Below the pieces are notes generated by a model that saw only the letters and a list, made by a program, of their open reading frames with translations, searched no databases and was not told the DNA's origin. From DATELY01 sp040513115 (lineage in GTDB: Bacteria; Pseudomonadota; Gammaproteobacteria; Steroidobacterales; Steroidobacteraceae), in contig JBEVDW010000129.1 of the NCBI GenBank assembly GCA_040513115.1, positions 1 to 13,919 of the forward strand: a stretch of DNA of 13,919 nucleotides, in the 5' to 3' direction. Made by a program: the position numbers and the translations under genes. This document shows positions 1 through 8,125 of this stretch, in pieces (positions within the stretch are counted from its first letter, which is position 1; each line of letters starts with the position of its first letter).

Positions 1-924
1 CTTCAGTCGGCTCTGGGCATCGAACAAGCCCCACGCGCCGCCGACCGTGCCTTCGAGCGTCCGCTTCCAGGGCTGGTCGAACGCTTCGATGAAGTTGTAC
101 TGCACGCCGTGCTGATCGGCGTAGCGCGTGAACTCACGATAGAAGCGCGCCTGATTGACCCGGCTGGGCACCGCCCCCGCCCGCTGCCGGCCCGTACTGG
201 GCCAGCCTGCCTCACCGATGACCACCGGATGATGGGGAAAAGCCCGTTGCATGCGCTCGAGGACGCGGCCGATGTGGGGCACGGCTTGCTCGACCGCGAC
301 CGGAAAGTCCTCCCAGTACGGCAGCATGTGAACGGTTACGAATGAGACATCTTCAGCCACCTCTGGATTGCGCTCCCAGAACTCCCACACGTCCGCATAG
401 GTGATCGGCAGATCGGTCCCTGCGCGTACGCGACGGATGTACTGCTTGAGAGCGGCCGGTGTCTGCTCGCGCCGCAGGAGCACTTCATTGCCGACCACCA
501 CGGATTCGATGACATCGCGGTGAGACTGCGTGAGCTCGAGGGCGCGCCTCAGCTCCCACTCGTTTTGCTTCTTGTCCTCTCCGATCCAGATGCCCAACAT
601 CACCTTGAGCTTGAGCTCGCGGGCAATCTCCGGCACCTGGTCCAGGCCGTTGTACACGGAGTACGTCCGTACACACTTCGTGTAAGCCGCCAGGTGTTCG
701 AGATCGGCGCTAATCCGGGTGACCGGTGTGACCTTCGCGTCGGCAGGATCAGCGTTCGGAGGGCTGTACGACAGGCATTGCACGCGCCCGCCTGCCACGC
801 TGGCCAACGGCACGGGCCGACCGCTCCACCATAGCCACGCGAGTAGCGTGGCGGCGGCCAGGAGATAGACACAGGCAACGAGTGCGAAGCGAGTGGTGAG
901 AGAGGGTCGCAGACGATCGATCAT
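1..924 (-). CDS. GH17-family glycoside hydrolase / beta-glucan transglucosidase-like protein, membrane-anchored, partial (3' end outside window)
   Basis: Starting at the ATG at 922-924, the minus strand is open for 308 codons up to the window edge, with no stop. The protein starts with a short basic N-terminus and a hydrophobic segment at about residues 13-33, which suggests an inner-membrane anchor with a periplasmic domain. Two glycoside hydrolase family 17 signatures are clear: VVVGNEVLL, with the expected acid/base Glu at residue 147, and VIGEAGWPS, with the expected nucleophile Glu at 238. FIEAFDQPWK near residue 278 also fits a GH17 barrel. The family cleaves or rearranges beta-1,3-glucans. 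In proteobacteria, membrane-anchored versions are often fused to further C-terminal domains and act on periplasmic or exported glucans; whether that holds here cannot be seen. It is divergent from the receptor gene at 1148. No good ribosome binding site precedes the ATG, but no better start follows before the hydrophobic segment. Confidence 0.92.
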   Translation of the reverse strand, partial: MIDRLRPSLTTRFALVACVYLLAAATLLAWLWWSGRPVPLASVAGGRVQCLSYSPPNADPADAKVTPVTRISADLEHLAAYTKCVRTYSVYNGLDQVPEIARELKLKVMLGIWIGEDKKQNEWELRRALELTQSHRDVIESVVVGNEVLLRREQTPAALKQYIRRVRAGTDLPITYADVWEFWERNPEVAEDVSFVTVHMLPYWEDFPVAVEQAVPHIGRVLERMQRAFPHHPVVIGEAGWPSTGRQRAGAVPSRVNQARFYREFTRYADQHGVQYNFIEAFDQPWKRTLEGTVGGAWGLFDAQSRLK

Positions 925-1061
925 GCAGGCCGACTTAGGCTCCGAGGCGTTCCAACGTGCGCGGGCGGCGCAAGCGCAATTCGATGCGGCACCGCCGGCA
1001 GCCAAGGCGCAGTCGCGTCGCCCGTCGGCGTGAGACATGCGTGAGTTGTGCGGCAGTGCGC

Positions 1062-1090
1062 GTGGCACATGCCGTGCACATTGTTACACT
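1062..1090 (+). promoter_or_regulatory. Possible sigma70 promoter with extended -10 for the receptor gene
   Basis: GTGGCA (1062-1067) and TACACT (1085-1090) each match the -35 and -10 consensus at 4 of 6 positions and are exactly 17 bp apart. The TG at 1082-1083, one base before the -10 box, makes it an extended -10. The predicted transcript would begin near 1097, about 50 nt before the receptor start. This is pattern matching only. I saw no comparable promoter for the divergent GH17 gene in the rest of the 925-1147 spacer. Confidence 0.35.
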
Positions 1091-1137
1091 CGGCGCCGGA
1101 CTGGCCCGAGCTACCAAACCGTCAACTACAAAACCAT

Positions 1138-1141
1138 GAGG
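1138..1141 (+). promoter_or_regulatory. Shine-Dalgarno GAGG that favours the ATG at 1148
   Basis: GAGG lies 6 nt before the ATG at 1148. The upstream in-frame ATG at 1136 has no purine-rich element at a useful distance, so the later start is preferred. The GAGG itself overlaps that upstream ATG. Confidence 0.55.
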
Positions 1142-1147
1142 CACATC

Positions 1148-3607
1148 ATGCCCCAATCCGTTCGCGTTCGCCCGCCTTCGTCCGTCTCGCGGACAGATAC
1201 TCGCAATCGATCGCGAGCATTGGCTGCAGCAATCTCCGGCGCACTGACCTGCGCACCGGCATTGAGTTTCGCGCAGGAGGGGCCGAGGACTGAGGAGGAA
1301 GTAATCGTCACGGCCACGCGGCGCGCGGAGAGCATTCAGGACGTGCCACTGAACATCGCGGCAGTCAGCGGCGATGCGATCAAGGAAGAGGGCCTTTCGG
1401 ATCTGGCGGAGGTCGCGCGAACCGTCCCTGGGTTGTTTGTCGTCGACCAGGGTGCGCGCGCCGCGAATCAGATCGTCGTCCGCGGCCTCAATGCAAGTTC
1501 GGTTACGGCCAGCGAGCAATTGGGCAATAACGGCGGCGGTACAGTTGCGACGTATATCGGGGAAATCCCGCTGTATGTCGATCTGAGACCGGATGACATC
1601 GAGCGCATCGAAGTCCTCTTGGGCCCGCAAGGCACGCTGTACGGCGCCGGCACGTTGGGCGGAGCGATCCGCTATATCCCGATGCGTCCTCAGTTCGATG
1701 CGACCTCGGTTCAGGTGACGGGATCGGGCTACGCGCTCTCTCACAGCGACGGCTTCGGCAAAGATGTGGGTCTGACGGCGAATGTGCCACTTGGCGAGAT
1801 CTTCGCGGTGCGCGCGAGCGTGAACTACCTGGATGATCCGGGGTTCGTGGATTACAACTATCTCGTTCGCACCCCCGGCGTATCGGATCCCGAGCCGCCG
1901 GCCGGCGCACGCGATGCCAACCTGCGTCGCGACAAAGATGCCGACGACGAACAGACGCTCTCCGGTCGGGTCGCATTTCGGATCAAGCCCACGGACGCGC
2001 TCGACGTCAACCTCACGTATTACTTCCAGGATCAGGAAACCGGCGGCCGCACAGCCACACACAGCAGATCTTTCGATACGGGACGCTACGAGTTCGCAGC
2101 GCGCTACCCGGAACCGAACGATCGCCGGAATGAGCTCCTTGCGCTCGAGGTCATGGCAGATCTCGGTTTAGCGGAGTTGACTTCGGCAACGGGGGCCTCG
2201 TGGTACAAAGAACACGGCGGTCGCGATCAAACGGATCTGCTCTTGCAGTTCGAAACCGGCTACGAGCTGTTTCCAAGCTTCTCGGCCTTCACGCGCGAGA
2301 CGCAAAAGGATGAATCGTTCAACCAGGAGCTGCGCCTGGTCTCCAACACGGAAGGACGCTTCGACTGGATTGCAGGCGCCTTCTACAACAAGCTCAAGCG
2401 ACGCGCGACAACGCGCGAGTTCACGCCGCTGTACAGCGAGTTCCTCGTGTCGCTCGACCCGTCGATCGGGTATCGACCCGATGGTCTGGAGTACTTTCAG
2501 AGAGACAAGCGCAGGCTGGAAGAGTACGCATTGTATGGCGAGCTCACTTTCCACATCACCGACCGATGGCAGGTGACAGGGGGAGTGCGGCACTACAAGT
2601 ACGATCTCGATACCAACACCGACGTCGCCCTGCCGCTGTTGTTCACATCATTCTTGGGCGCGGGTCCGGACGAAATCGATTTCGGATCGACACCGGGCGG
2701 GCAGAAGCACAACGGCGAGCTGTTCAAACTGAACACGTCGTTCGACCTCACCGACGATGTCATGGTGTACGCAACCGTCAGTGAGGGCTATCGAATCGGC
2801 AACTCCAATGGAGTCGAAGCGTGCGAGGATCCGCTGCCTCCGGGGCAGAATGCCTGCGGGTTGCCGAACGAACTGGAGTACGAGCCGGACACGACGACGA
2901 ATTACGAGCTCGGCGTGCGCAGCGAGTGGTTAGGTGGGCGCTTGCTCCTGAACGGGTCGATTTATCGCATCGATTGGGACGATCTCCAGGTCGCCGGTGC
3001 CACGCTGAATGGCAGTGTACCGATTACGACCAACGGCAATGGCGCACGCAGCCAGGGCTTCGATTTTTCATTCGCAACACAATTGACAGAGCGCCTGTTT
3101 ATTCGTGGCGCATATGCCTACACGAACGCGGAGCTGACCGAAGACGCTCCGAATCTGCTCACGCAGTTCGTGCCGCCAGGATTCGGCAGCGAGTACGTCG
3201 ACGGATCGGATGGCGATCGGTTGCCCGGCTCGCCCAAGCACCAAGGCTCGATGTGGCTCACGTACGATATGCCGTGGAGCTCGGCATATAGCGTGCGCTT
3301 GAACTATGGCCTGACAGCGCAGAGCGATGTTCTCACGCGAACCGGACGCCTCGCGGGAGGCGAGGCACTCGGCGGTTTCGCCGTTCACCATGCATCGGCC
3401 AGTTTGCAGGCGGATCACTGGACGCTCAGCCTCTACGCGAAGAATCTCTTCAACAAGTACGCGTTCACGGGCGTGCGCTCCAACGTGCGTGCCGCACAGG
3501 CGCTCGCCGATATCGACGGCAATCCGGTACGGGTTCGCAGCTACTATCACGACATTTTGCGACCGCGAGAGGTCGGCTTGCGCTTCTCGTACGACTTCGA
3601 GCTCTAG
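1148..3607 (+). CDS. TonB-dependent receptor (outer membrane)
   Basis: This 819-residue protein is an outer-membrane TonB-dependent receptor. The signal peptide has an arginine-rich n-region and hydrophobic residues to about 42 (ALSFAQ). The TonB box EEVIVTATRR follows at about 50-59. The plug domain spans about 60-180 and contains RTVPGLFVVD, the NQIVVRGLN turn and the conserved RIEVLLGPQGTLYGAGTLGG stretch. The rest is a beta-barrel rich in alternating aromatic and polar residues, and it ends in FSYDFEL. Receptors of this type energise uptake of large or scarce ligands through TonB-ExbBD. The ligand cannot be read from sequence, although the divergent GH17 gene makes a glucan-related ligand thinkable. 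Start choice: the ATG at 1148 has a GAGG at good spacing, while the ATG at 1136 adds four residues and lacks one. The frame stays open back to 1037 but encodes no plausible signal sequence there. A TPR-sulfotransferase follows after 5 bp, probably on the same transcript. Confidence 0.95.
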   Translation: MPQSVRVRPPSSVSRTDTRNRSRALAAAISGALTCAPALSFAQEGPRTEEEVIVTATRRAESIQDVPLNIAAVSGDAIKEEGLSDLAEVARTVPGLFVVDQGARAANQIVVRGLNASSVTASEQLGNNGGGTVATYIGEIPLYVDLRPDDIERIEVLLGPQGTLYGAGTLGGAIRYIPMRPQFDATSVQVTGSGYALSHSDGFGKDVGLTANVPLGEIFAVRASVNYLDDPGFVDYNYLVRTPGVSDPEPPAGARDANLRRDKDADDEQTLSGRVAFRIKPTDALDVNLTYYFQDQETGGRTATHSRSFDTGRYEFAARYPEPNDRRNELLALEVMADLGLAELTSATGASWYKEHGGRDQTDLLLQFETGYELFPSFSAFTRETQKDESFNQELRLVSNTEGRFDWIAGAFYNKLKRRATTREFTPLYSEFLVSLDPSIGYRPDGLEYFQRDKRRLEEYALYGELTFHITDRWQVTGGVRHYKYDLDTNTDVALPLLFTSFLGAGPDEIDFGSTPGGQKHNGELFKLNTSFDLTDDVMVYATVSEGYRIGNSNGVEACEDPLPPGQNACGLPNELEYEPDTTTNYELGVRSEWLGGRLLLNGSIYRIDWDDLQVAGATLNGSVPITTNGNGARSQGFDFSFATQLTERLFIRGAYAYTNAELTEDAPNLLTQFVPPGFGSEYVDGSDGDRLPGSPKHQGSMWLTYDMPWSSAYSVRLNYGLTAQSDVLTRTGRLAGGEALGGFAVHHASASLQADHWTLSLYAKNLFNKYAFTGVRSNVRAAQALADIDGNPVRVRSYYHDILRPREVGLRFSYDFEL

Positions 3608-3612
3608 CGGTC

Positions 3613-5193
3613 GTGCCATCCGACGCTGCGCACGCAGACCTACAAGCGTTGCAGCGCGAGGCTGAGCGCGCACTGGAGGCGCGAGAGTTTCGCCGTGCAC
3701 ACGAGCTGTGCATGGCGATTCTCGCGCAGCAGCCACTGTTCGCGGAGGCGTACTTCCTGTTGGCGATGATCGCAGCGGAGCACGCCAACTTCAGAAAAGC
3801 GGCGGATGTCCTCGATCGTGCACTGCGCCTCGAGCCGGCGCGTCCTCAATACCATGCACTTCGCGCCCGCTGCCGGCTCGCGCTGAACCGGCCTCGCGAG
3901 GCCGCCGAAAGTGCGTTGCACGCACTTTCCTTGCAGCCCGCCGATGCGCTCACGTTCGACACAGTCGGTGTGGTGCTCACGCGTACAGGCGCGCAACGCG
4001 AGGCACTCGCGCCGTTTCGCGAAGCGGTTCGCTTGGGGCCGAACAAGCCCTCCTATCGCTACAACCTTGCGGCAGCTCTGCAGTTCGCGGGTGACTTCGA
4101 AAGTGCCGAGGCCGAGTATCGAGCCGCGTTGCGACTTGATCCATCGCATCATCGTGCCTGGTCCTCACTTGCTCACCTGCGCCGGGGAGCACTGCACGAC
4201 GTCGATGTGGCTTTTCTGGAAGAGCTCCTGGCACGGGGAACGCTCGATCCGGACGCCGAGCTGCACATCCGTCACGCGCTCGCGAAGCACCTAGAAGACG
4301 ACGGCGAGTACGGGCGCGCCTTCGAGCAGCTGGAGGCCGGGAAGCGGCGCAAGCGCGGCGCGCTGAGCTACTCGCTCGAGCTAGATCGGGAGCTCTTCAA
4401 CACGGTGCGCGCTGTGTGCACGCCTGCGTTCTGCGGCATCGATGATGGCTTCCACTGTGCCGAGCCCATCTTCATTGTCGGCATGCCACGCACTGGCACG
4501 ACGCTCGTGGAAAGGATTCTCTCCAGTCACCCGGACGTGTTTGCCGCGGGTGAGCTGACGAATTTCGCACTCACCGTCAAACGAGCAGCGGCAACAAGCG
4601 GCCCATCCGTATTGGATCGAGAGACGCTGCTTGCGACCAAGGCGCTGAACTTCGCCGCGATCGGACGCGACTACATCGAGAGCACCCGCCCACGCACCGG
4701 TCACACGCCGTATTTCATCGACAAGATGCCGATCAACTTCTTCTACGCCGGCTTGATCCATCGGGCGTTGCCTCGGGCGCGAATCATCTGCTTGCGCCGC
4801 AATTCGCTCGACACTTGCTTGAGCAACTACCGGCAGGTCTTTGCCACCGGGTTCTGGTACTACAACTATGCCTATGATCTGCTCGACACCGGCCGGTACT
4901 ACCAGCAATTCGATGCGCTGATGAGCCATTGGCGGGAGACGATCCCTGACGCCTTTCTCGAAGTTCACTACGAGAACGTGATCGAAGACACGGACCGGGA
5001 GGCACGGCGTCTGCTGGATTTTTGCGGCCTGGCGTATCGGCCCGAGGTACTGGCCTTCCACGAGAATGCGGCGCCCGTGACTACCGCGAGCTCGGTACAG
5101 GTTAGACAACCAATCTATCGGACGTCGGTGGAACGGTGGCGGAAGTACGAAGCGCAGATCAAGCCATTGATCGAGCTTCTTGGACCGGAGTAG
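3613..5193 (+). CDS. TPR-repeat sulfotransferase family protein
   Basis: The 526-residue protein has an N-terminal TPR-like helical solenoid (about residues 5-250, with helix pairs such as AYFLLAMIAAEHANFRKAADVLDRAL and YRYNLAAALQFAGDFESAEAEY) and a C-terminal sulfotransferase domain (about 284-526). The PAPS 5'-phosphosulfate loop is clear at 286-300 (IFIVGMPRTGTTLVE). The 3'-phosphate motif at about 391-404 has Arg396 and Ser404 at the usual spacing of 8. IDKMPINFFYAGLI (369-382) also fits the family. The expected reaction is transfer of sulfate from PAPS to a hydroxyl or tyrosine acceptor in the cytoplasm, with the TPR part probably binding the partner; the acceptor is unknown. The start is a GTG 5 bp after the receptor stop, which suggests translational coupling; the next in-frame ATG would cut into the first TPR. 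Such proteins often sit next to TonB-dependent receptors. Confidence 0.94.
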   Translation: MPSDAAHADLQALQREAERALEAREFRRAHELCMAILAQQPLFAEAYFLLAMIAAEHANFRKAADVLDRALRLEPARPQYHALRARCRLALNRPREAAESALHALSLQPADALTFDTVGVVLTRTGAQREALAPFREAVRLGPNKPSYRYNLAAALQFAGDFESAEAEYRAALRLDPSHHRAWSSLAHLRRGALHDVDVAFLEELLARGTLDPDAELHIRHALAKHLEDDGEYGRAFEQLEAGKRRKRGALSYSLELDRELFNTVRAVCTPAFCGIDDGFHCAEPIFIVGMPRTGTTLVERILSSHPDVFAAGELTNFALTVKRAAATSGPSVLDRETLLATKALNFAAIGRDYIESTRPRTGHTPYFIDKMPINFFYAGLIHRALPRARIICLRRNSLDTCLSNYRQVFATGFWYYNYAYDLLDTGRYYQQFDALMSHWRETIPDAFLEVHYENVIEDTDREARRLLDFCGLAYRPEVLAFHENAAPVTTASSVQVRQPIYRTSVERWRKYEAQIKPLIELLGPE

Positions 5194-5217
5194 CTCAGTT
5201 CGATCGCTACTTGCGGA

Positions 5218-5223
5218 TACAAT
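5218..5223 (+). promoter_or_regulatory. Possible -10 element for the CinA-family gene
   Basis: TACAAT matches the -10 consensus at 5 of 6 positions and lies 35 bp before the ATG at 5259, in the 65-bp gap after the sulfotransferase. No -35 hexamer of quality is found 16-18 bp upstream and there is no TG extension, so this is weak. If used, it would give the CinA-family gene its own start of transcription. Confidence 0.22.
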
Positions 5224-5258
5224 GCTCCAATCGAGCCGCCGGCACGTGAGTTGTACCC

Positions 5259-6011
5259 ATGAGCGAGCGCATCATCACCGCAGCCGTCATCATCATCGGC
5301 AACGAGATCCTCTCGGGCCGTACCCAGGATTCGAACCTGCGCGAGATTGCGCTCACGCTCGGCGAGTGGGGCATTCGCGTCATGGAGGCGCGCGTCATTC
5401 CCGACATTGAAGACACCATCGTGAGCGTGGTGAACGAAGTGCGCGCGCTTTACGACTACGTCATCACCACGGGCGGCATCGGCCCGACGCATGACGACAT
5501 CACGGCCGAGAGCATTGCCAAGGCCTTCGGCGTGGAACTGATCGAGCAACCGCAGATTGCAGCGTTGATCCGCAAGTACCCGGCATCGCCCGATGTATTG
5601 GAGTCCCGGCTGCGCATGGCGCGCGTCCCTGCCGGCGCGGGGCTGGTTGAGAATGCGACCGGGGGACCGCCGGCGTTCTTCATCGGCAACGTCTATGTGC
5701 TGGCCGGCGTCCCACCGATCATGCGCGTGATGCTCACCTCGCTACGATCGAAACTGACGGGGGGTGCCGTGCTGCAATCCCGTTCGGTCACCGCTTATCT
5801 GGAGGAAAGCGCGATTGCCACGCCGTTGCAGGACTTACAGCAAGCTCATCCTCAGGTTGAAATCGGCAGCTACCCGTTCTTTGAAGGCGGTCGGGTCGGC
5901 ACGACGCTAGTCATGCGCAGCACCGATGAAGCGCTGCTCGACCGTGTGATGGCGCAGGTAGAAGCCCTGGTGGCAACTGCAGAAGCGCGTTCGCCGGTGC
6001 CGGGCGCCTGA
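5259..6011 (+). CDS. CinA-family competence/damage-inducible protein A, short form (MoaB/molybdopterin-binding fold)
   Basis: The 250-residue soluble protein matches the N-terminal domain of CinA (COG1058, MoCF/MoaB-like fold). Family motifs are ITAAVIIIGNEILSGRTQDS at residues 6-25, VITTGGIGPTHDDIT at 68-82 and ENATGGPPAFFIGNVYVLAGVP at 131-152. In full-length CinA this domain acts as a nucleotide pyrophosphatase. The C-terminal NMN amidohydrolase (PncC) domain is absent here, as in many free-standing homologues of about 250 residues, so it is not a truncation. The role is most likely cytoplasmic nucleotide or cofactor metabolism rather than competence, despite the name. The ATG lacks a strong Shine-Dalgarno, but the protein aligns to the family from its first residues. 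It lies 65 bp after the sulfotransferase on the same strand, with no evident functional tie. Confidence 0.93.
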   Translation: MSERIITAAVIIIGNEILSGRTQDSNLREIALTLGEWGIRVMEARVIPDIEDTIVSVVNEVRALYDYVITTGGIGPTHDDITAESIAKAFGVELIEQPQIAALIRKYPASPDVLESRLRMARVPAGAGLVENATGGPPAFFIGNVYVLAGVPPIMRVMLTSLRSKLTGGAVLQSRSVTAYLEESAIATPLQDLQQAHPQVEIGSYPFFEGGRVGTTLVMRSTDEALLDRVMAQVEALVATAEARSPVPGA

Positions 6012-6297
6012 GCTCCAGGCTGTTCAGCGGCAGCCAGCTATGGCTCTGCGCGGCACTCGGCAAGCAATCGCTCGCGCGCTGGCGAGAGCATCTTTGCCGA
6101 ACGTTCCGGCGAGTCGCCGAAGCAGTTACAGATCGAGATGCGCCTTGTTCAATCGGCTGTGCTCGAAGAACGCGGCCGGCCGCTGCTCATGAGTCAGCTT
6201 ACGGGCCGCCTCTATTGAGTTCCCTGCTTGCGTGCTGAGCGAGTTTCGATCTCATGGCGGGACGGTAGCCCGCGACCCGCAAGTGTTCAATGTGGAG
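6012..6297. other. 286-bp spacer between convergent genes, no convincing gene
   Basis: The stretch lies between the CinA-family stop and the NamZ-like stop. It contains a 12-bp perfect palindrome (GCGGCCGGCCGC, 6172-6183) and a 5-bp stem (GCGGG/CCCGC, 6257-6273, loop 7), but neither is followed by a T-run on either strand, so no intrinsic terminator can be called. The frame directly after the CinA stop stays open for 68 more codons (to 6218), and a 42-codon open stretch lies on the minus strand (6126-6251). Neither has a start with a ribosome binding site, so I do not call genes. Confidence 0.6.
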
Positions 6298-7506
6298 CTA
6301 GTCTTTATAGGTCAATACCGCCTCACGCTCGTCTCTCCAAGACTCTTCGTCCGGCTTCGTCAGCGAATCGAGATCGTGGGGAGTGGCTTGCGGATCATCC
6401 ACCCATTCGCGCAGCAACGGGCTTCCGTTGATGACATCGATCGCGAGGCGATCACGAACGTATTCATAAGGAAAGTCGCGCCAGAGTGGATAGTCGGGAC
6501 GCAATTGGCGCAGCGCCTTGAACGCGAGCGATTGCACGCGCCAGGGCTGGAACTCCTCGTGTGCGTACGCCGGATCGTCGACGTGAATCTGCACGCCGGC
6601 GCAGAGCTGACCGACATGTTTGTGAAACGTCGGCTCGAACCAGCATTCGCGCAAGCGACAGCCGCGAAGCCACTGTGGCGCCAGCTCATACATCTTCGCG
6701 ATGAGCGTGCGCGGCTGCAGATCGGGCGCGCCGAACAGCTCGAGTGGTCGCGTCGTGCCGCGGCCTTCAGACAGCGTCGTGCCTTCGAGCATTACCGTGC
6801 CTGCATAGCAGCGCGCCATCCAAAGATTCGGCGCGTTCGGGCTCGGGTTAACCCATATACGTTCACCGAGCGGCCAACCGAAACCGGGCGCGGCTGCCGG
6901 TTGCCAACCTTGCATCTCGATCACTCGATACTGCACGTCGAGCTTGAACGTGCGCACGAACCAGTGCGCCAGCTCGCCCATCGTGAGTCCATGTCGCATC
7001 GGGAGCACGCCTGCGCCGACGAAGCTCTCCCATCCCTGACGCAGCCGCAATCCTTCGATGGGACGGCCCACGGGGTTGGGCCGATCGAGCACCCACACTT
7101 CCTTGCCCAAGCGCGCGGCTTCTTCAAGGATGTAGCAGAGCGTGGTGATGAACGTGTAGATGCGACAGCCGAGATCCTGCAAGTCGATGAGAATGACGTC
7201 GAAGCTGTCCATCATCGCGGGCGTCGGTCGGCGCACTTCGCCATACAGACTGAAGACGGGAATGCCGTGCACAGGGTCGCGAAAGTCCGGTGACTCGACC
7301 ATGTTGTCCTGCTTGTCACCGCGCAGTCCGTGTTGGGGACCGAAAGCGGCGCTGAGCTTCACGTCACTCAACGCGGCAAGTGCATCCATGCTGTGGGTAA
7401 GCGCGCGCGTCACGGAGGCCGGGTGGGCGAGCAACGCAACCCGTCGACCGCGCAAGGGTGCGCGGAGCTTTGCATCGCTGAGCAGTCGGTCGATTCCGAA
7501 GTACAT
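6298..7506 (-). CDS. DUF1343 / NamZ-like exo-beta-N-acetylmuramidase (GH171), no signal peptide
   Basis: The 402-residue protein is a DUF1343 member, the family that includes exo-beta-N-acetylmuramidase NamZ (GH171), which removes MurNAc from the non-reducing end of peptidoglycan fragments. Family motifs in order: RRVALLAHPASVT (21-33), FGPQHGLRGDKQDNMVES (55-72), IPVFSLYGEVRRPT (82-95), DVILIDLQDLGCRIYTF (103-119), VLDRPNPVGRPIEG (139-152), VNPSPNAPNL (219-228) and EGTTLSEGRGTTRPLE (241-256). The length is normal. The N-terminus (MYFGIDRLLSDAKLRAPLRG) has no signal peptide, which suggests a cytoplasmic enzyme acting on imported muropeptide sugars; characterised NamZ of Bacillus is secreted. 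The PQHG form of the first motif I take to be a normal subfamily variant. It is the last gene of a leftward operon, 61 bp after the DOMON-like gene. No other start is available upstream before an in-frame stop. Confidence 0.94.
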   Translation of the reverse strand: MYFGIDRLLSDAKLRAPLRGRRVALLAHPASVTRALTHSMDALAALSDVKLSAAFGPQHGLRGDKQDNMVESPDFRDPVHGIPVFSLYGEVRRPTPAMMDSFDVILIDLQDLGCRIYTFITTLCYILEEAARLGKEVWVLDRPNPVGRPIEGLRLRQGWESFVGAGVLPMRHGLTMGELAHWFVRTFKLDVQYRVIEMQGWQPAAAPGFGWPLGERIWVNPSPNAPNLWMARCYAGTVMLEGTTLSEGRGTTRPLELFGAPDLQPRTLIAKMYELAPQWLRGCRLRECWFEPTFHKHVGQLCAGVQIHVDDPAYAHEEFQPWRVQSLAFKALRQLRPDYPLWRDFPYEYVRDRLAIDVINGSPLLREWVDDPQATPHDLDSLTKPDEESWRDEREAVLTYKD

Positions 7507-7567
7507 GGAGGGCCGTTTGAAGGACGATGGCTGAACTGTCGGCGCAACTGCGATCGCGAGTCAATGC

Positions 7568-8113
7568 TCAAGCGGCAGCGAGCGCGATGGCGAACGCGTC
7601 AGCATGATGGAAGTCGGGCTTGCCTGGGGCGTGCCGCGCGGCCCAGTAACTGCGATATCCCGCGCGGTTCTCGATGACGGCGGACGCCGCCAACTGCAGC
7701 GCGGCACCGGCGTAGGACGGAGCAAGCTCCGCCAGCGAGAGCGACACCTGAAGGTGCAGTGTCGAGCCCTCACGTTGCATCCGCACTGTCGGACTCACCT
7801 GCGCCATCGGCTCCATGCCCGCCCGGTAGTCGTTGAAACGGTACGCCGCCCATGCACCCGATGTGGCGAAGTTCAACTCGCAATACGCCGTGCTGCCCGG
7901 CAAGCGCGCGAAGAGCTCGAAACACGTGTGTTCCCACAGACGATCGGACCGCTGCAAAGCGACGAAGTCCTCGATGCGCAGCGCATCCAGCTCACCTTCA
8001 AGCCGATAGTCCAGCCGAAGCAGGTCGGCCGTCGTGCGGTCGATCATGACGCCGAGCCCAGCTACTGCGGGCTCGGGTACAGTCGGGTGAGGCAGCAAGG
8101 AAACGTTGACCAT
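7568..8113 (-). CDS. DOMON-like domain protein (MurB-associated DOMON type), function unknown
   Basis: The 181-residue protein is a single beta-rich domain without signal peptide or membrane segment. It resembles the bacterial DOMON-like family that is sometimes fused to MurB. Family-like blocks are LLPHPTVPEPAV (6-17), RSDRLWEHTCFELFAR (55-70), YCELNFATSGAWAAYRFNDY (77-96) and RSYWAARHAPGKPDFHHADAF (154-174). DOMON folds bind haem or sugars in other proteins; the ligand here is unknown. The ATG at 8111-8113 keeps the conserved N-terminal LLPHP block, so an internal start at residue 23 is less likely. The ribosome binding site is poor, but the stop of the upstream lipoprotein gene is only 12 bp away, so coupling may help. 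The downstream neighbour is the NamZ-like gene. A sugar-binding or accessory role in MurNAc handling is my inference from the neighbour and the MurB link. Confidence 0.85.
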   Translation of the reverse strand: MVNVSLLPHPTVPEPAVAGLGVMIDRTTADLLRLDYRLEGELDALRIEDFVALQRSDRLWEHTCFELFARLPGSTAYCELNFATSGAWAAYRFNDYRAGMEPMAQVSPTVRMQREGSTLHLQVSLSLAELAPSYAGAALQLAASAVIENRAGYRSYWAARHAPGKPDFHHADAFAIALAAA

Positions 8114-8125
8114 GCCGCATTGTAC

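Noticed and set aside
935..2062. 375-codon open frame on the minus strand opposite the receptor gene
   Set aside because: Covers the receptor's signal peptide, TonB box and plug in antisense; no recognisable domain.
5191..5256. tRNA-like start: TAGCTCAGTT as in a D-arm, just after the sulfotransferase stop
   Set aside because: No matching acceptor stem, anticodon arm or T-arm (no GTTCGAA-like loop at the right distance); the likeness is chance.
6172..6183. Palindrome GCGGCCGGCCGC as terminator or protein-binding site
   Set aside because: No T-run follows on either strand and there is no loop; common by chance in GC-rich DNA.
6126..6251. 42-codon open stretch on the minus strand (with KLTHEQRPAAFFEHSRLNKAHLDL-like end), in the spacer after NamZ
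   Set aside because: No start codon with a ribosome binding site and stops on both sides; short enough to be chance at this GC content.
6232..7293. 353-codon open frame on the plus strand opposite the NamZ-like gene
   Set aside because: Composition typical of an antisense shadow (Arg, His, Ala); the minus-strand frame has full-length DUF1343 motifs.
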